Below, piece after piece: positions 1 through 10,861 of a DNA stretch of 33,009 bases. The notes below the pieces were generated by a model. It was not told the origin of the DNA. It searched no databases and worked only from the letters and a program-made list of their open reading frames with translations. The stretch is taken from positions 1 to 33,009 of the forward strand of contig JAKAXL010000031.1 in assembly GCA_021816585.1 (NCBI GenBank), written 5' to 3'. The translations under genes and the position numbers were made by a program. Source of the DNA: Pseudomonadota bacterium. GTDB taxonomy: Bacteria > Pseudomonadota > Gammaproteobacteria > Burkholderiales > Burkholderiaceae_C. The number at the start of each line of letters is the position of its first letter. Position 1 is the stretch's first letter.

Positions 1-6
1 GGCCAT
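1..6 (-). CDS. rpsR: Ribosomal protein S18, first codons only (partial)
   Basis: Only ATG-GCC lies inside the window, read leftward from position 6. An AGGAGG Shine-Dalgarno at 18-13 sits six bases before the ATG, which is strong support for a start here. The order rpsF-priB-rpsR(-rplI) is the usual one in betaproteobacteria, so S18 is inferred from context and not from its protein sequence. The priB frame reads through this ATG, so the two genes overlap. Confidence 0.55.
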
Positions 7-307
7 GATCGCCCTCCTGGATCCAATCGATGATGTTGAGCTTGAGGCTTCGCGCTCCGCGGCGGCTGGGCATCAGGTACCCGACCAGATGCAGCACCTC
101 GCCGGCCTGCACCTGCTGCAGCTTGCGGGCCATCTCGGCGAAGGCCACGCACTGCAGCTCGAGTTCGATGCTCTGCGGTCCGCCCGGGCTGGGCTGGGTC
201 GATGCATGCCCGACCCGCAGGTCCAGGGCCTCGACTCCCGCGGGCGTGTAGCGCAGGGCTCCACGCTCGCGCAGCTCGGCGCGAATCTCGACGCGGTTGA
301 TGCTCAG
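1..307 (-). CDS. priB: Primosomal replication protein N, PriB (3' end outside window)
   Basis: PriB is a single-stranded-DNA-binding OB-fold protein of the primosome that helps PriA restart stalled replication forks. The frame reads [16 protein letters not shown], then [17 protein letters not shown], which matches the conserved PriB segment LRYTPAG. It continues through an OB-fold core ([17 protein letters not shown]) to a [11 protein letters not shown] end that runs out of the window. The ORF has no ATG, GTG or TTG near the expected start. The best candidate is CTG at 307-305, which overlaps the rpsF stop (CTGA), with a GGAG about nine bases upstream inside rpsF. The start is therefore inferred. 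Position between rpsF and rpsR is the standard setting for this gene. The identification is firmer than the start codon. Confidence 0.82.
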   Translation of the reverse strand, partial: MSINRVEIRAELRERGALRYTPAGVEALDLRVGHASTQPSPGGPQSIELELQCVAFAEMARKLQQVQAGEVLHLVGYLMPSRRGARSLKLNIIDWIQEGDHG

Positions 308-666
308 GCTGTCTGCTCCGGATGCGCCTTGCGGGCTTCCTCGCGCTCGACCGAGCGCATCATCACCGACGGCTGGGTCTCGGCCTTGTCCATGCGCACC
401 ACCAGGTGGCGCAGCACGGCGTCGCTGAACTTGAAGCTGTGCTCGAGCTCGGCCAGCACTTCCTGGTCGGCCTCGATGTTCAGGCACACGTAGTGGGCCT
501 TGGCCAGCTTCTGGATCTGGTAGGCCATCTGGCGCCGGCCCCAGTCCTCGAAGCGGTGCACGACACCGCCCTTGGCCGTGACCACGCCCTTGTAGCGCTC
601 GACCATCGCACCGACCTGTTCGCTCTGGTCCGGATGGATGATGAGCACGATTTCATAGTGACGCAT
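304..666 (-). CDS. rpsF: 30S ribosomal protein S6
   Basis: S6 binds the central domain of 16S rRNA together with S18 in the small subunit. The protein starts [18 protein letters not shown] and contains the family signature [19 protein letters not shown], followed by [11 protein letters not shown] and a basic/acidic tail, about 120 residues in total (typical S6 length). The start at 666 is chosen over an in-frame ATG 24 bases upstream because AGGAG at 676-672 is correctly spaced before it and because MRHYEIV is the conserved N-terminus. It is the first gene of the rpsF-priB-rpsR group. The leader holds a hairpin directly before the Shine-Dalgarno (listed separately). Confidence 0.97.
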   Translation of the reverse strand: MRHYEIVLIIHPDQSEQVGAMVERYKGVVTAKGGVVHRFEDWGRRQMAYQIQKLAKAHYVCLNIEADQEVLAELEHSFKFSDAVLRHLVVRMDKAETQPSVMMRSVEREEARKAHPEQTA

Positions 667-679
667 GACTTCTCCTTGT

Positions 680-710
680 CCCCGCGCCACGCCATGCAGG
701 CGCTACGGGG
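680..710 (-). promoter_or_regulatory. Hairpin in rpsF leader, possible S6:S18 autoregulatory site
   Basis: On the minus strand the mRNA can pair CCCCG (710-706) with CGGGG (684-680), and inside that GCGCC (703-699) with GGCGT (693-689) around a TGCAT loop, leaving an asymmetric internal loop. It ends three bases before the AGGAG of rpsF. Many bacteria regulate rpsF by S6:S18 binding to a leader hairpin. I have not matched the published consensus, so the role is inference from position and structure. Confidence 0.35.
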
Positions 711-742
711 CTTCTTCACGGATAAAGCCACCCAGGCGCGTC

Positions 743-765
743 GGGCGGGGTCACTGGTCCCGCCC
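743..765 (-). other. Small inverted repeat in the ppsA-rpsF gap
   Basis: Seven-base inverted repeat GGGCGGG (743-749) / CCCGCCC (759-765) with a nine-base loop. It lies between the ppsA terminator and the rpsF leader. It could belong to either transcript. No T-tract follows on the minus strand. I found no convincing -10/-35 pair for rpsF in this gap. Confidence 0.3.
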
Positions 766-805
766 CATGCCCTGGTGTGGCAAAGAAACACTCAAGTATA
801 TATCA

Positions 806-834
806 GCGCGGCCCGCCTGGACAGCGGGCCGCGC
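806..834 (-). terminator. Terminator-like hairpin after ppsA
   Basis: A perfect 11-bp stem, GCGCGGCCCGC (806-816) and GCGGGCCGCGC (824-834), with a seven-base loop, begins 20 bases past the ppsA stop codon. The sequence after it on the minus strand is AT-rich (TGATATATAC) rather than a clean T-run, so termination efficiency is uncertain. Confidence 0.6.
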
Positions 835-854
835 CGATGGCGCTTGCGGCCGCC

Positions 855-3251
<2,397 letters not shown>

Positions 3252-3464
3252 GGGATACCCTCAATAGAATGAACAAGAATCCTTGCGCCTGACGCGGTTA
3301 TTGGCGTCGCCGCCGGCGGGGCCGTGGCGGCGTCGACCCGGCGCGCGTTGGTCCTCGAGGGCCGGCAGGTGTTGTTCGAGTGCTTCGCCGGGGCCATGGA
3401 CGCGCGCGACTCGCGACAGGCATGATGGCGGGGATTCTAGTGTGCTGTTCTTGTGCAGTGCGAC
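3252..3464. promoter_or_regulatory. Divergent ppsA/ppsR intergenic region
   Basis: These 213 bases separate two divergently transcribed, functionally linked genes and must hold at least the ppsA control signals. A TAGAAT element reading toward ppsA lies at 3439-3434, but it has no good -35 partner. A small inverted repeat GACGC(3291-3295)/GCGTC(3304-3308) lies about 40 bases before ppsA. I cannot assign a promoter with confidence, and I see no convincing gene in the gap. Confidence 0.4.
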
Positions 3465-4283
3465 ATGCCCAATCGATCCGTGTTCTTCGTCTCCGACGGT
3501 ACCGGCATCACCGCGGAAACCTTCGGCAATTCCATCCTGGCGCAGTTCGACCTGCAGCCGCACCGTATCCGCCTGCCCTTCGTCGACAGCGTCGACAAGG
3601 CGCACCAGGCGGTGGCGCGCATCGACCATGCGGCACGCCAGGAGGGCCGGCCCCCGGTGGTGTTCATCACGCTGGTCGACCCCGAGGTGCTGGCGGTGAT
3701 CCGCCGCTGCAGCGGACTGGTGATGGACATGTTCACCACCTTCATCGAGCCGCTGGAGGTGGCCTTCGAGATCAAGTCCAACCACCGCATCGGCCAGTTC
3801 TCCGACATCTCCAAGAACGTCCGCTACCACAACCGCATCGATGCGATCAACTTCGCGTTGATGCACGACGACGGCCAGTCCTCGCGCAACCTGGCGCTGG
3901 CCGACGTGATCCTGGTCGGGGTGTCGCGCAGCGGCAAGACCCCGACCTCGCTGTACCTCGCGATGCAGCATGGAGTGCGCGCGGCCAACTACCCGCTGAT
4001 CCCGGAGGACTTCTCGCGCATGGCGCTTCCGCAGGACCTGCTGCCGCACCGCGGCAAGCTGTTCGGGCTGAGCATCTCGCCCGAGCGCCTGAGCGAGATC
4101 CGCAACGAGCGCAAGCCCGGCAGCCGCTACGCCTCGCTGCCCAACTGCATCGAGGAAGTCGCCGAGGCCGAGCGCCTGATGCGACGCGAGGGCATACGCT
4201 GGCTGTCGTCGACCAACAAGTCGATCGAGGAAATCGCTACGACGATACTGCAACAGATTCGCCCAGACCGGCTCGAATATTGA
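3465..4283 (+). CDS. ppsR: PEP synthase regulatory protein (bifunctional kinase / pyrophosphorylase, DUF299)
   Basis: PpsR is an ADP-dependent serine/threonine kinase and Pi-dependent pyrophosphorylase that switches PEP synthase off and on. The 272-residue protein starts MPNRSVFFVSDGTGITAE, with the conserved SDGTGITAET at 10-19, and has a P-loop GVSRSGKT at 152-159 followed by PTSLYLA. It also has the family segments FTTFIEPLEVAF and GLSISPERLSEIR, and the end segment RWLSSTNKSIEEIATTI. An in-frame ATG does not occur upstream within the gap except four codons earlier; MPNRSVFF matches the family N-terminus. It is divergent from its substrate gene ppsA, the classic arrangement in proteobacteria, and is followed 34 bases later by a DegV-like gene. 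Confidence 0.95.
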   Translation: MPNRSVFFVSDGTGITAETFGNSILAQFDLQPHRIRLPFVDSVDKAHQAVARIDHAARQEGRPPVVFITLVDPEVLAVIRRCSGLVMDMFTTFIEPLEVAFEIKSNHRIGQFSDISKNVRYHNRIDAINFALMHDDGQSSRNLALADVILVGVSRSGKTPTSLYLAMQHGVRAANYPLIPEDFSRMALPQDLLPHRGKLFGLSISPERLSEIRNERKPGSRYASLPNCIEEVAEAERLMRREGIRWLSSTNKSIEEIATTILQQIRPDRLEY

Positions 4284-4317
4284 ATACTGTGTAAACCGCC
4301 ACCGACCGAGCCAGCAG

Positions 4318-5382
4318 ATGTCCATCGAATCCCGGCAACTCCCAGAGAAAAACGAGTACCTGCTGGGCTTCGAATCCACCCAGCAGCAGCGCGCGCAGCG
4401 CGAGTCCCTGCTGCCGCTGGATCCGTCGCGCGCCACGCAGGCCTACGGCGTCGTGCTGGTGGACGCGTCGGCCGACGTGTCGACCTCGATGGCGGCCAGC
4501 CCGCGACTGCGCCTGCTGCCCCTGGCGGTGCGCTGGCCGGGCCGCACGCTGGTGGAGAAGGGTCAGCGCTCGCGCCTGCGCCATCTCGGGCGCGAGATGC
4601 TGCGCGGCGCGCTGATCGAGGCTCCGGCGGTGGACTCGCTGGAATACCGGCTGTACCCGCCGCTGGCCCTCAACGCCGACTGGCTGATCCACGTCGGCAC
4701 GCGCCGCGAGCTGGTCGACACCGCGATCCCGCTGCGCCAGATGCTCGACGCGCACGCCCCGGACATCGTCGAGATGCGGCGCCAGCGCGGGCTGGACGAT
4801 CGGCTGCCGCTGGCGCTGGTCGACAGCGGCTCGCTGTTGTCCGGAACCGCGCTGCTGGCGCGCATGGTGCTGCGCATGCTGGAGGCCGGAATCGACCCGG
4901 CCGAATCCGCGCGCCGCGCGCAGGCCCTGGCCGCGGACCTGCGCCTGTGGCTGATTCCGCAACACCCGTCGGATACCCATGAATGCCTGCAGCGCCTGCG
5001 CCAGCCCGCGCTGGTGGCGTGGGAAGAGGCCTGCGCCCGGCCGCTGCGCCACCTGTGGCGGCGCCATCCGCTGCTGCAGGCCGATGCCCAGGGACTGTCC
5101 TGCCACCAGCACCTGAAGAGCTGGCGCGCCGCGGCGGCGAGCTGCCTGGAGCAGGTCGGCCAGATGCTGCGCGACCATCCGGGTCCCGGCGCCTGGCTGC
5201 AGCTCAGCTTCGACGGCAGCCTGCGCGAACTGCAGACCTGGCCCGAGTTCGACGCGCTGCGCCGGCAGGCGGCGCAGTCGCATGCGCACCTGCACCTGAC
5301 CCACATGAGCGCCGCCGGGCGCATCTGGGCCTCGGCCGGTTCGATGAGCGTGGCGCTGTACCTGCCGCCGACCTCGATGTAG
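4318..5382 (+). CDS. DegV-like (EDD-fold) protein of unknown role
   Basis: The 354-residue protein has the outline of the DegV family, whose members bind single fatty acids. VVLVDASADVSTSMA (45-59) resembles the DegV opening motif (DSxxDL). A central LPLALVDSGSLLSGTALLARMVLRMLEAG resembles the DegV segment with VDSxxxSxGxG. The end, MSAAGRIWASAGSMSVALY, resembles the terminal GPVLGxHxGPGAxGVA segment. An N-terminal extension of about 45 residues and a long Trp/His/Arg-rich insert are unusual. There are no signal peptide or membrane segments. It follows ppsR by 34 bases and may be co-transcribed. No clear Shine-Dalgarno precedes the ATG. The family assignment rests on these motifs only; the function is unknown. 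Confidence 0.6.
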   Translation: MSIESRQLPEKNEYLLGFESTQQQRAQRESLLPLDPSRATQAYGVVLVDASADVSTSMAASPRLRLLPLAVRWPGRTLVEKGQRSRLRHLGREMLRGALIEAPAVDSLEYRLYPPLALNADWLIHVGTRRELVDTAIPLRQMLDAHAPDIVEMRRQRGLDDRLPLALVDSGSLLSGTALLARMVLRMLEAGIDPAESARRAQALAADLRLWLIPQHPSDTHECLQRLRQPALVAWEEACARPLRHLWRRHPLLQADAQGLSCHQHLKSWRAAAASCLEQVGQMLRDHPGPGAWLQLSFDGSLRELQTWPEFDALRRQAAQSHAHLHLTHMSAAGRIWASAGSMSVALYLPPTSM

Positions 5383-5400
5383 CGGGCACGCCCGGCGCGT

Positions 5401-6183
5401 TCAGCGCGCCGCGGCCAGTTGCTGGCGCAGACCCTCGTACAGGCACACCGCGGCGGCCGCGGCGATGTTCAGCGATTCCACCGCGCCGCGCTGGGGGATG
5501 CCGACGGCGGCGTCGCAGCGCGCCAGCAGCTGCGGGTCGACCCCCGCCCCTTCGTTGCCGAACACCCAGCTCACGTCGCCCCGCAGATCGAGCTCGTACA
5601 GCCCGCGCGCGCCGTGCGCCGCGGTGGCGTACAGCGGCCGCGGCAGCAGCGGCTCGACCTGCGGCCACTGCAGGTCCTCCACCACCGGCACCGCGAAATG
5701 CGCCCCCATCGCGGCGCGCAGCACCTTCGGCGTCCACGCCCCGGCGCAGCCGCGCAGGCAGTAGACGACCCCGGCACCGGCCGCCGCCGCGGTGCGCAGC
5801 ACGGCCCCCACATTGCCGGCGTCCTGCACGCGGTCCAGCACCACCGCGACGCCGGCGCGCGGCGCGGCGCCTGCGGGACGTTCGATCAGCAGGCCCACGC
5901 CCGGGCCGTGGCGCACCGAACTGAGCTGGCGAAACAGCGCATCGTCCAGCAGCACCAGCCGCGACTGCGCCACCCGCGCAGTCAGCGCGGCCACCTCGGG
6001 GTCGCGCAGTGCCTGCTGCGTGCACACCAGCGCCAGCGGCTGCAGGCCGGCGTCCAGCGCCGCGGCGCCGAGATGGATGCCCTCCAGCCAGGCCTGGCCG
6101 AGCCGGCGTACCGCGGCCGGCTCGTGGGCCAGCGCGCGCAGGGTCTTGAACAGGGGGTTGTCGGCCGAGCTCAGCTGCTTCAC
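5401..6183 (-). CDS. TrmH/SpoU-family RNA 2'-O-methyltransferase
   Basis: A SAM-dependent SPOUT-class RNA ribose methyltransferase, 260 residues. The N-terminal substrate-binding part begins [18 protein letters not shown]. The catalytic knot carries motif 1 ([19 protein letters not shown], with the conserved Asn-x-Gly and Arg), motif 2 ([10 protein letters not shown]) and motif 3 ([20 protein letters not shown], with the Ser-x-Asn). The start is GTG at 6183, overlapping the rnhB stop codon in a GTGA arrangement, so the two are translationally coupled. It is the last gene of the large rpsB-to-rnhB cluster, which is a common companion of rnhB in this group. Whether the target is 23S rRNA or tRNA cannot be told from the sequence; a second family member (rlmB) lies at 20845-21582. 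Confidence 0.9.
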   Translation of the reverse strand: MKQLSSADNPLFKTLRALAHEPAAVRRLGQAWLEGIHLGAAALDAGLQPLALVCTQQALRDPEVAALTARVAQSRLVLLDDALFRQLSSVRHGPGVGLLIERPAGAAPRAGVAVVLDRVQDAGNVGAVLRTAAAAGAGVVYCLRGCAGAWTPKVLRAAMGAHFAVPVVEDLQWPQVEPLLPRPLYATAAHGARGLYELDLRGDVSWVFGNEGAGVDPQLLARCDAAVGIPQRGAVESLNIAAAAAVCLYEGLRQQLAAAR

Positions 6184-6785
6184 GACACGACTCCGGGAGC
6201 GAGCGCGCGCTCCAGCAGCACGCGGCGCACCGGCGCGAAGCTTTGCCGGTGCTCGGCACACGGACCCAGCAGCTGCAGCGCGCGCAGGTGCTGCGCGGTG
6301 CCGTAGCCGAAGTGCTGCTCGAAGCCGTAGCCCGGATGCGTCTGCGCCAGCCGGCCCATGTGGGCGTCGCGCCATACCTTGGCGACGATCGAGGCCGCGC
6401 TGATCACCGGCTCGCTGGCGTCTCCGCCGACCACCGTGCGCACCGGCAGGTCCAGGCTCGGCGCGCGGTCTCCGTCCACCAGCACCAGCGACGGTCGCAG
6501 GCGCAGCCCCTCGACGGCGCGGCGCATCGCCAGCAGCGTCGCCTGCAGGATGTTCAGGCGGTCGACCTCGGCCGCCTCGGCGAGCCCGATGGCCAGATCC
6601 AGGCAGCTGGCGCGGATGGCCAGGTCCAGGGCCTCGCGGCGCCGCGGCGACAGCGCCTTGGAGTCGGCCAGCCCGGCGGGGACCCGGGCCGGGTCGAGGA
6701 TCAGCGCGCAGGTCACCACGGGTCCGGCCCAGGTGCCGCGTCCGACCTCGTCGCAGCCGGCGATGAGCGCAGCGGGCGAGTTCAC
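6180..6785 (-). CDS. rnhB: Ribonuclease HII
   Basis: RNase HII cleaves RNA in RNA-DNA hybrids and removes misincorporated ribonucleotides. The 201-residue product starts [24 protein letters not shown]. The motif DEVGRG (Asp and Glu catalytic) is followed by [11 protein letters not shown], then [10 protein letters not shown] (catalytic Asp), then [13 protein letters not shown] (catalytic Asp) and [16 protein letters not shown]. The start is GTG at 6785, overlapping the lpxB stop by four bases (GTGA). The lpxA-lpxB-rnhB order matches E. coli and other proteobacteria. Confidence 0.96.
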   Translation of the reverse strand: MNSPAALIAGCDEVGRGTWAGPVVTCALILDPARVPAGLADSKALSPRRREALDLAIRASCLDLAIGLAEAAEVDRLNILQATLLAMRRAVEGLRLRPSLVLVDGDRAPSLDLPVRTVVGGDASEPVISAASIVAKVWRDAHMGRLAQTHPGYGFEQHFGYGTAQHLRALQLLGPCAEHRQSFAPVRRVLLERALAPGVVS

Positions 6786-7927
6786 AGCCGGCCCGCCTCG
6801 GCGATGGCCTGCGCCGCCAGCGCCGCGGTGGGGCGCAGCAGCGAGGCGTGCATCTGCTCGAAGCGCTCGCCCAGCCGCCGGCGCCGCGGCGCGTCGTCGA
6901 GCAGCGCCTGCGCGTGCCCGGCCAGGGATTCGCCGGTGCAGGCCTGCTGCAGCAATTCGTCGACCAGTCCCTCGCCGGCCAGGATGTTGGGCAGCCCGAC
7001 CCACGGCAGGTAGCCGCGATCCTTCATCAGGCGCCACGACAGCCAGGGCAGGCGGTAGCCGATGACCATCGGGCGCTTGTACAGCGCGCATTCCAGGGTC
7101 GCCGTGCCGCTGGCCACCAGCGCCAGGTCGCAGGACTCCAGCACCGTGTGCGAATCCCCCTGCACCCATTGCAGCTGCAAGTCGGGGTGCCGCGCGGCGG
7201 CCTCGTGCAGCGCCGGCAGCAGCCCGCGGTGCGCCGCCGCGACCAGCACGCGCAGGCCGCGCGCGCGCTGCAGCCGCGCCGCGGCGTCGAAAAAGCTCGG
7301 CGCGATGTGCCGCACCTCGCCGGCGCGGCTGCCCGGCAGCAGCGCCAGCACCCCGGCGGCCGCCGCGCCCTCGTCCAGCCCGAGGCGCAGCCGCGCCGCG
7401 GCCGCGTCCGGGTGCATGGGGATCACCTCGGCCAGCGGATGCCCGATGTAGCTGGCCCGCACCCGCGTGCCGGCGTACAGCTCGGGCTCGAAGGGAAACA
7501 CGCACAGCAGGTGATCGACGGCGCGCTCGATGTGCCGGATGCGCTCGCGCCGCCAGGCCCAGATCGACGGACTGACGAAGTGCACCGTGGGGATGCCGCC
7601 CTCGCGCAGGCGCGCCTCCAGCGCCAGGTTGAAATCCGGTGCGTCGACCCCCACGAACACCGCCGGCGGCTCGCGCAGCAGCCGGCTGCGCAGGCTGGCG
7701 CGCATGCGCAGCAGTTCCGGCAGGCGCGGCAGCACCGCGGCGAAGCCATTGACCGCCAGGCGCTCGCTGTCCCACCAGGCCTCGAAGCCGGCCTCGCGCA
7801 TGTGCGCACCGCCGATGCCGACGCAGTGCAGATCGTCGACACGCCGCAGCAGCTCGGCCACCACGTGCGAGGCCAGCAGGTCGCCCGAAGGCTCGCCTGC
7901 GACCATCGCGACATCGCGCCGGCTCAT
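6782..7927 (-). CDS. lpxB: Lipid-A-disaccharide synthase
   Basis: LpxB is a peripheral membrane glycosyltransferase (GT19) that joins UDP-2,3-diacylglucosamine and lipid X to form the lipid A disaccharide. The product is 381 residues, the family length. The N-terminus [19 protein letters not shown] carries the signature AGEPSGD. It continues with [30 protein letters not shown] and [16 protein letters not shown], all family hallmarks. The acceptor-side half has [11 protein letters not shown] and [21 protein letters not shown]. It lies 18 bases after lpxA and overlaps rnhB, so it sits inside the lipid A part of the cluster. Confidence 0.97.
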   Translation of the reverse strand: MSRRDVAMVAGEPSGDLLASHVVAELLRRVDDLHCVGIGGAHMREAGFEAWWDSERLAVNGFAAVLPRLPELLRMRASLRSRLLREPPAVFVGVDAPDFNLALEARLREGGIPTVHFVSPSIWAWRRERIRHIERAVDHLLCVFPFEPELYAGTRVRASYIGHPLAEVIPMHPDAAAARLRLGLDEGAAAAGVLALLPGSRAGEVRHIAPSFFDAAARLQRARGLRVLVAAAHRGLLPALHEAAARHPDLQLQWVQGDSHTVLESCDLALVASGTATLECALYKRPMVIGYRLPWLSWRLMKDRGYLPWVGLPNILAGEGLVDELLQQACTGESLAGHAQALLDDAPRRRRLGERFEQMHASLLRPTAALAAQAIAEAGRL

Positions 7928-7945
7928 CGCGCAGGCCCCGGCGAC

Positions 7946-8740
7946 TCAGGGGCGCACGATTCCACGCGTGCTGGCCGCCAGGAATTCGAGCAGGCGCCCG
8001 AGGTCCGCGGCGGATTCGCCGGCCAGTGCCGCCTGCTCGGCGCGCAGCTGCGCGCTCGCCTGCTCCAGATTCAGGCCCTGGCGGTACAGCACGCGGTAGG
8101 CACGGCGCAGCGCCGCGATGCGCTCGTCGCCGAAACCGCGGCGGCGCAGACCCTCGGCGTTGATTCCGTGCGGCAGGCTGGGGGTGCCGCCCAGCAGCAC
8201 GAAGGGCGGCACGTCCTGGGTCAGCACCGAGCTGATTCCGGCCATCACATGCTCGCCGATGCGCACGAACTGGTGCACCCCGGTGAAGCCGCCGAGCACG
8301 GTCCAGTCGCCGACGTGCACGTGTCCGGCGAGCTGGGTGCTGTTGGCGAACACGACGTGGCTGCCGACCTGGCAGTCGTGCGCCACGTGCACGTAGGCCA
8401 TGATCCAGTTGTCGTCGCCGATGCGCGTCACGCCGGCGTCCTGCGCGGTGCCCAGATTCAGCGTGCAGCACTCGCGGATCGTGTTGCGCGAGCCGATGTG
8501 CAGTTCGGTCGGTTCGCCGGCGTATTTCTTGTCCTGCGGTACCGCGCCGACCGAACAGAAGGGATGGATGACGTTGTCGCGGCCGATGCGGGTTCGGCCC
8601 TGCACGCTGACATGCGACAGCAGCCGCGTGCCGGAGTCGATGCGCACCTGCGCGCCGACCGTGCAGTAGGGGCCGATCTCGACGTCGTCGGCGACTTCGG
8701 CGCCGGACTCGACCAGCGCGGTGGGATGGATCAGGCTCAA
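7946..8740 (-). CDS. lpxA: UDP-N-acetylglucosamine acyltransferase
   Basis: LpxA performs the first step of lipid A synthesis, moving a hydroxyacyl chain from acyl carrier protein to the 3-OH of UDP-GlcNAc in the cytoplasm. The product of 264 residues is a left-handed beta-helix of hexapeptide repeats ([20 protein letters not shown] onward). The catalytic histidine lies in [13 protein letters not shown], and [15 protein letters not shown] is a further family segment. The helical C-terminal region follows [11 protein letters not shown]. The start is TTG at 8740, supported by GGAG about eight bases upstream and by the conserved SLIHPTA opening. No ATG gives a sensible N-terminus. It lies 23 bases after fabZ. 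Confidence 0.95.
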   Translation of the reverse strand: MSLIHPTALVESGAEVADDVEIGPYCTVGAQVRIDSGTRLLSHVSVQGRTRIGRDNVIHPFCSVGAVPQDKKYAGEPTELHIGSRNTIRECCTLNLGTAQDAGVTRIGDDNWIMAYVHVAHDCQVGSHVVFANSTQLAGHVHVGDWTVLGGFTGVHQFVRIGEHVMAGISSVLTQDVPPFVLLGGTPSLPHGINAEGLRRRGFGDERIAALRRAYRVLYRQGLNLEQASAQLRAEQAALAGESAADLGRLLEFLAASTRGIVRP

Positions 8741-8763
8741 TGCTGTGCTCCGGGCCCGCGGCT

Positions 8764-9210
8764 TCAGTCGATGTCGCGCTCGGTGCACATCAGTTCGGCC
8801 TCGGCGACGACCTCGTCGCCGACCCGCGCGACGGCCTGGAACTTGTAGATGTTGCGCATGTGGCGGCTCAGCCGCACGTCCAGCAGCAGCTGGTCGCCCG
8901 GCTCCACCGGACGCTTGAAGCGCGCGCCGTCGACCCCGACGAGGTAGTACACCGAATCCTCCGCGGCCTGCACGTCCAGCGTGCCGAAGGCCAGGATGCC
9001 GGCCGCCTGCGCCAGCGCCTCGAGGATCAGCACCCCGGGCATGATGGGCTTCTGCGGGAAATGCCCGGTGAAATACGGCTCGTTGAACGACACGTTCTTG
9101 TAGGCCAGGATGCGCTCGCCCTTGACGAATTCGACCACGCGGTCCACCAGCAGGAACGGGTAGCGGTGCGGCAGCAGTTTCTGGATCTGTTGGATGTCGA
9201 ACACGGTCAT
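8764..9210 (-). CDS. fabZ: 3-hydroxyacyl-ACP dehydratase FabZ
   Basis: FabZ dehydrates 3-hydroxyacyl-ACP in fatty acid elongation, and competes with LpxA and LpxD for the same hydroxyacyl-ACP pool. The 148-residue hot-dog-fold protein has [19 protein letters not shown] at the N-terminus. The active-site segment is [20 protein letters not shown], with the catalytic histidine in GHFP and the catalytic glutamate in LEAL. It ends [10 protein letters not shown]. It overlaps the lpxD stop by four bases (ATGA), so translation is probably coupled. Placement between lpxD and lpxA is the standard proteobacterial order. Confidence 0.97.
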   Translation of the reverse strand: MTVFDIQQIQKLLPHRYPFLLVDRVVEFVKGERILAYKNVSFNEPYFTGHFPQKPIMPGVLILEALAQAAGILAFGTLDVQAAEDSVYYLVGVDGARFKRPVEPGDQLLLDVRLSRHMRNIYKFQAVARVGDEVVAEAELMCTERDID

Positions 9211-10289
9211 GGCTTGTCGTTGGCGGGAGTTTTCTGGGGCTCGAGCCTGCTCTCGAGCTGCCGGATGCGATCGCGCAACTCGGCGAGATGGCGCAGCGCG
9301 GCGGCGTTGGCGGACCAGTTCTCGTGCCGGTCCAGCGGAAAGGCTCCGGTGTAGTGGCCGGGCTGGCGCACCGAGCGCGACACCAGCGACATGCCGCCGA
9401 TCACGGTGCGGTCGGCGATCTCCAGGTGCCCGGCGATGCCTGCGCCGCCGCCGATGAAGCAGTAGGCGCCGATGCGCGCGCTGCCGGCGATTCCCACGCA
9501 GCCGGCCAGCGCGGTGTGTTCGCCGATCTGCACGTTGTGCGCGACCTGCACCAGATTGTCGATCTTCACGCCGTTGCCGATGCGCGTATCGTCGAGCGCG
9601 CCGCGATCCACCGTGGTGTTGGCGCCGATGTCGACGTCGTCGCCGATCACCACGCTGCCGGTCTGGGCGATCTTCACGCCGGCGCCCTGCTCGTCGCGGG
9701 CGTAGCCGAAGCCGTCGGCGCCGACCACCGCCCCCGGGTGCAGGGTGCAGCGCTCACCGATGCGGCAGCCGTGCATCACCACGCTGCGCGGCAGCAAGCG
9801 CGTGTCGGCGCCGATGCGCGCGCCGGCACCGACGAAGCAGCCCGCGCCGATGAAGGCGCGCGGCCCGATCTCGGCGCCCTGCTCGACCACCGCGCAGGCA
9901 TCCACGTAGGCATCCGGGGCCAGTTGCGCCTGTTCGTGCACGCAGGCCGCCGGATGGCGACCGCGCGGCGGCGCGGGGGCGTGCAACTGCTGCAGCCACT
10001 GCGACAGGCGCGCGTAGTAGAGGTAGGGATCGCGGGTCTGGATGACCGCGGCGAAACCTGCGGACGGATCGACGCCGTCGGGCACGATCACGCAGCCGGC
10101 GCGGCAGCCATCCAGCAGGCGCGCCTGGTCGACGCGACCGAGGAAGGCGATCTCTCCCGCCTCGGCGCGATCCAGCGGCGCGAAGCGCCTCACCCGCACC
10201 GCGCCATCGCCCCGCAGCGTGCCGCCGAGGCGCGCGATGATGTCGGCGACCCGCAGGCCGTCGCCTGCGCCCGGGGGGCTGTTGCTCAT
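9207..10289 (-). CDS. lpxD: UDP-3-O-(3-hydroxyacyl)glucosamine N-acyltransferase
   Basis: LpxD adds the N-linked hydroxyacyl chain in the third step of lipid A synthesis. The product is 360 residues. An N-terminal uridine-binding domain ([18 protein letters not shown], then [17 protein letters not shown]) is followed by a hexapeptide-repeat beta-helix with [35 protein letters not shown] and the catalytic histidine in [16 protein letters not shown]-terminal helix ([19 protein letters not shown]) looks like the trimer-capping coil. It lies directly after skp and overlaps fabZ by four bases. Confidence 0.97.
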   Translation of the reverse strand: MSNSPPGAGDGLRVADIIARLGGTLRGDGAVRVRRFAPLDRAEAGEIAFLGRVDQARLLDGCRAGCVIVPDGVDPSAGFAAVIQTRDPYLYYARLSQWLQQLHAPAPPRGRHPAACVHEQAQLAPDAYVDACAVVEQGAEIGPRAFIGAGCFVGAGARIGADTRLLPRSVVMHGCRIGERCTLHPGAVVGADGFGYARDEQGAGVKIAQTGSVVIGDDVDIGANTTVDRGALDDTRIGNGVKIDNLVQVAHNVQIGEHTALAGCVGIAGSARIGAYCFIGGGAGIAGHLEIADRTVIGGMSLVSRSVRQPGHYTGAFPLDRHENWSANAAALRHLAELRDRIRQLESRLEPQKTPANDKP

Positions 10290-10850
10290 TTATTTGCCGG
10301 ATTGCGCGTTCAGCGCCTTCAGCACCTTGTCGGTGATGTCGATGCGCGGATTCACGTACACCGCTTCCTGGAACACGATGTCGTAGTTGCCCTGCTCGGC
10401 CACCTGCTTGACCACCTTGTTGGCCTTGTCCAGCACCACCGCCAGCGCGGCGTTGCGCTTGGCGTTGAGGTCCTCGGCGAACTCGCGCTGCTTGCGCTGG
10501 AAGTCGCGGTTCAGGTCGGACAGCTGTTGCTGGTCGTTGCTGCGCTCGTTGTCGCTCATCACCGGGCCGTCCTTGTCCAGCTTCTGGCTCAGCGCCTTGA
10601 TGTGCGCGGCCATCTGCTGCAATTGCTTCTCGCGCGGCGAGAACTCGGCCTCCAGCTTCTGCTGCGCGGCCTTCGCCGGCAGCGAGTCCTTCAGGATGCG
10701 CTCGGTGTTGATGAAACCGATCTTGCCCGACGGGATTCCCGTCGACGCGGGCGCCGCGCCCTGCGCCTGCGCTGCAACGCCTGCGCCCAGGCAGGCGACG
10801 ATCACGCCGGCCAGCGCGGCACGACGTACACGGATGGATGGGAACTTCAT
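10290..10850 (-). CDS. skp: Periplasmic chaperone Skp/OmpH
   Basis: Skp is a trimeric periplasmic chaperone that holds unfolded outer-membrane proteins on their way to the Bam complex. The product is 186 residues. MKFPSIRVRRAALAGVIVAC plus the following Ala-rich stretch is a signal peptide ending near AAQAQG. The mature part begins GKIGFINTERILKDS, the family opening, followed by long charged helices rich in Lys, Gln and Glu (residues 60-140) that form the tentacles. Its end is DITDKVLKALN. Start 10850 is chosen because it gives the signal peptide. It lies 11 bases after bamA, the conserved bamA-skp-lpxD order. The Shine-Dalgarno is weak. Confidence 0.95.
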   Translation of the reverse strand: MKFPSIRVRRAALAGVIVACLGAGVAAQAQGAAPASTGIPSGKIGFINTERILKDSLPAKAAQQKLEAEFSPREKQLQQMAAHIKALSQKLDKDGPVMSDNERSNDQQQLSDLNRDFQRKQREFAEDLNAKRNAALAVVLDKANKVVKQVAEQGNYDIVFQEAVYVNPRIDITDKVLKALNAQSGK

Positions 10851-10861
10851 GGAGAGCTGCC

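Noticed and set aside
3283..3464. Small protein gene in the ppsA-ppsR gap
   Set aside because: An open frame exists, but it is Arg/Pro-rich, runs into ppsR in another frame and has no ribosome site.
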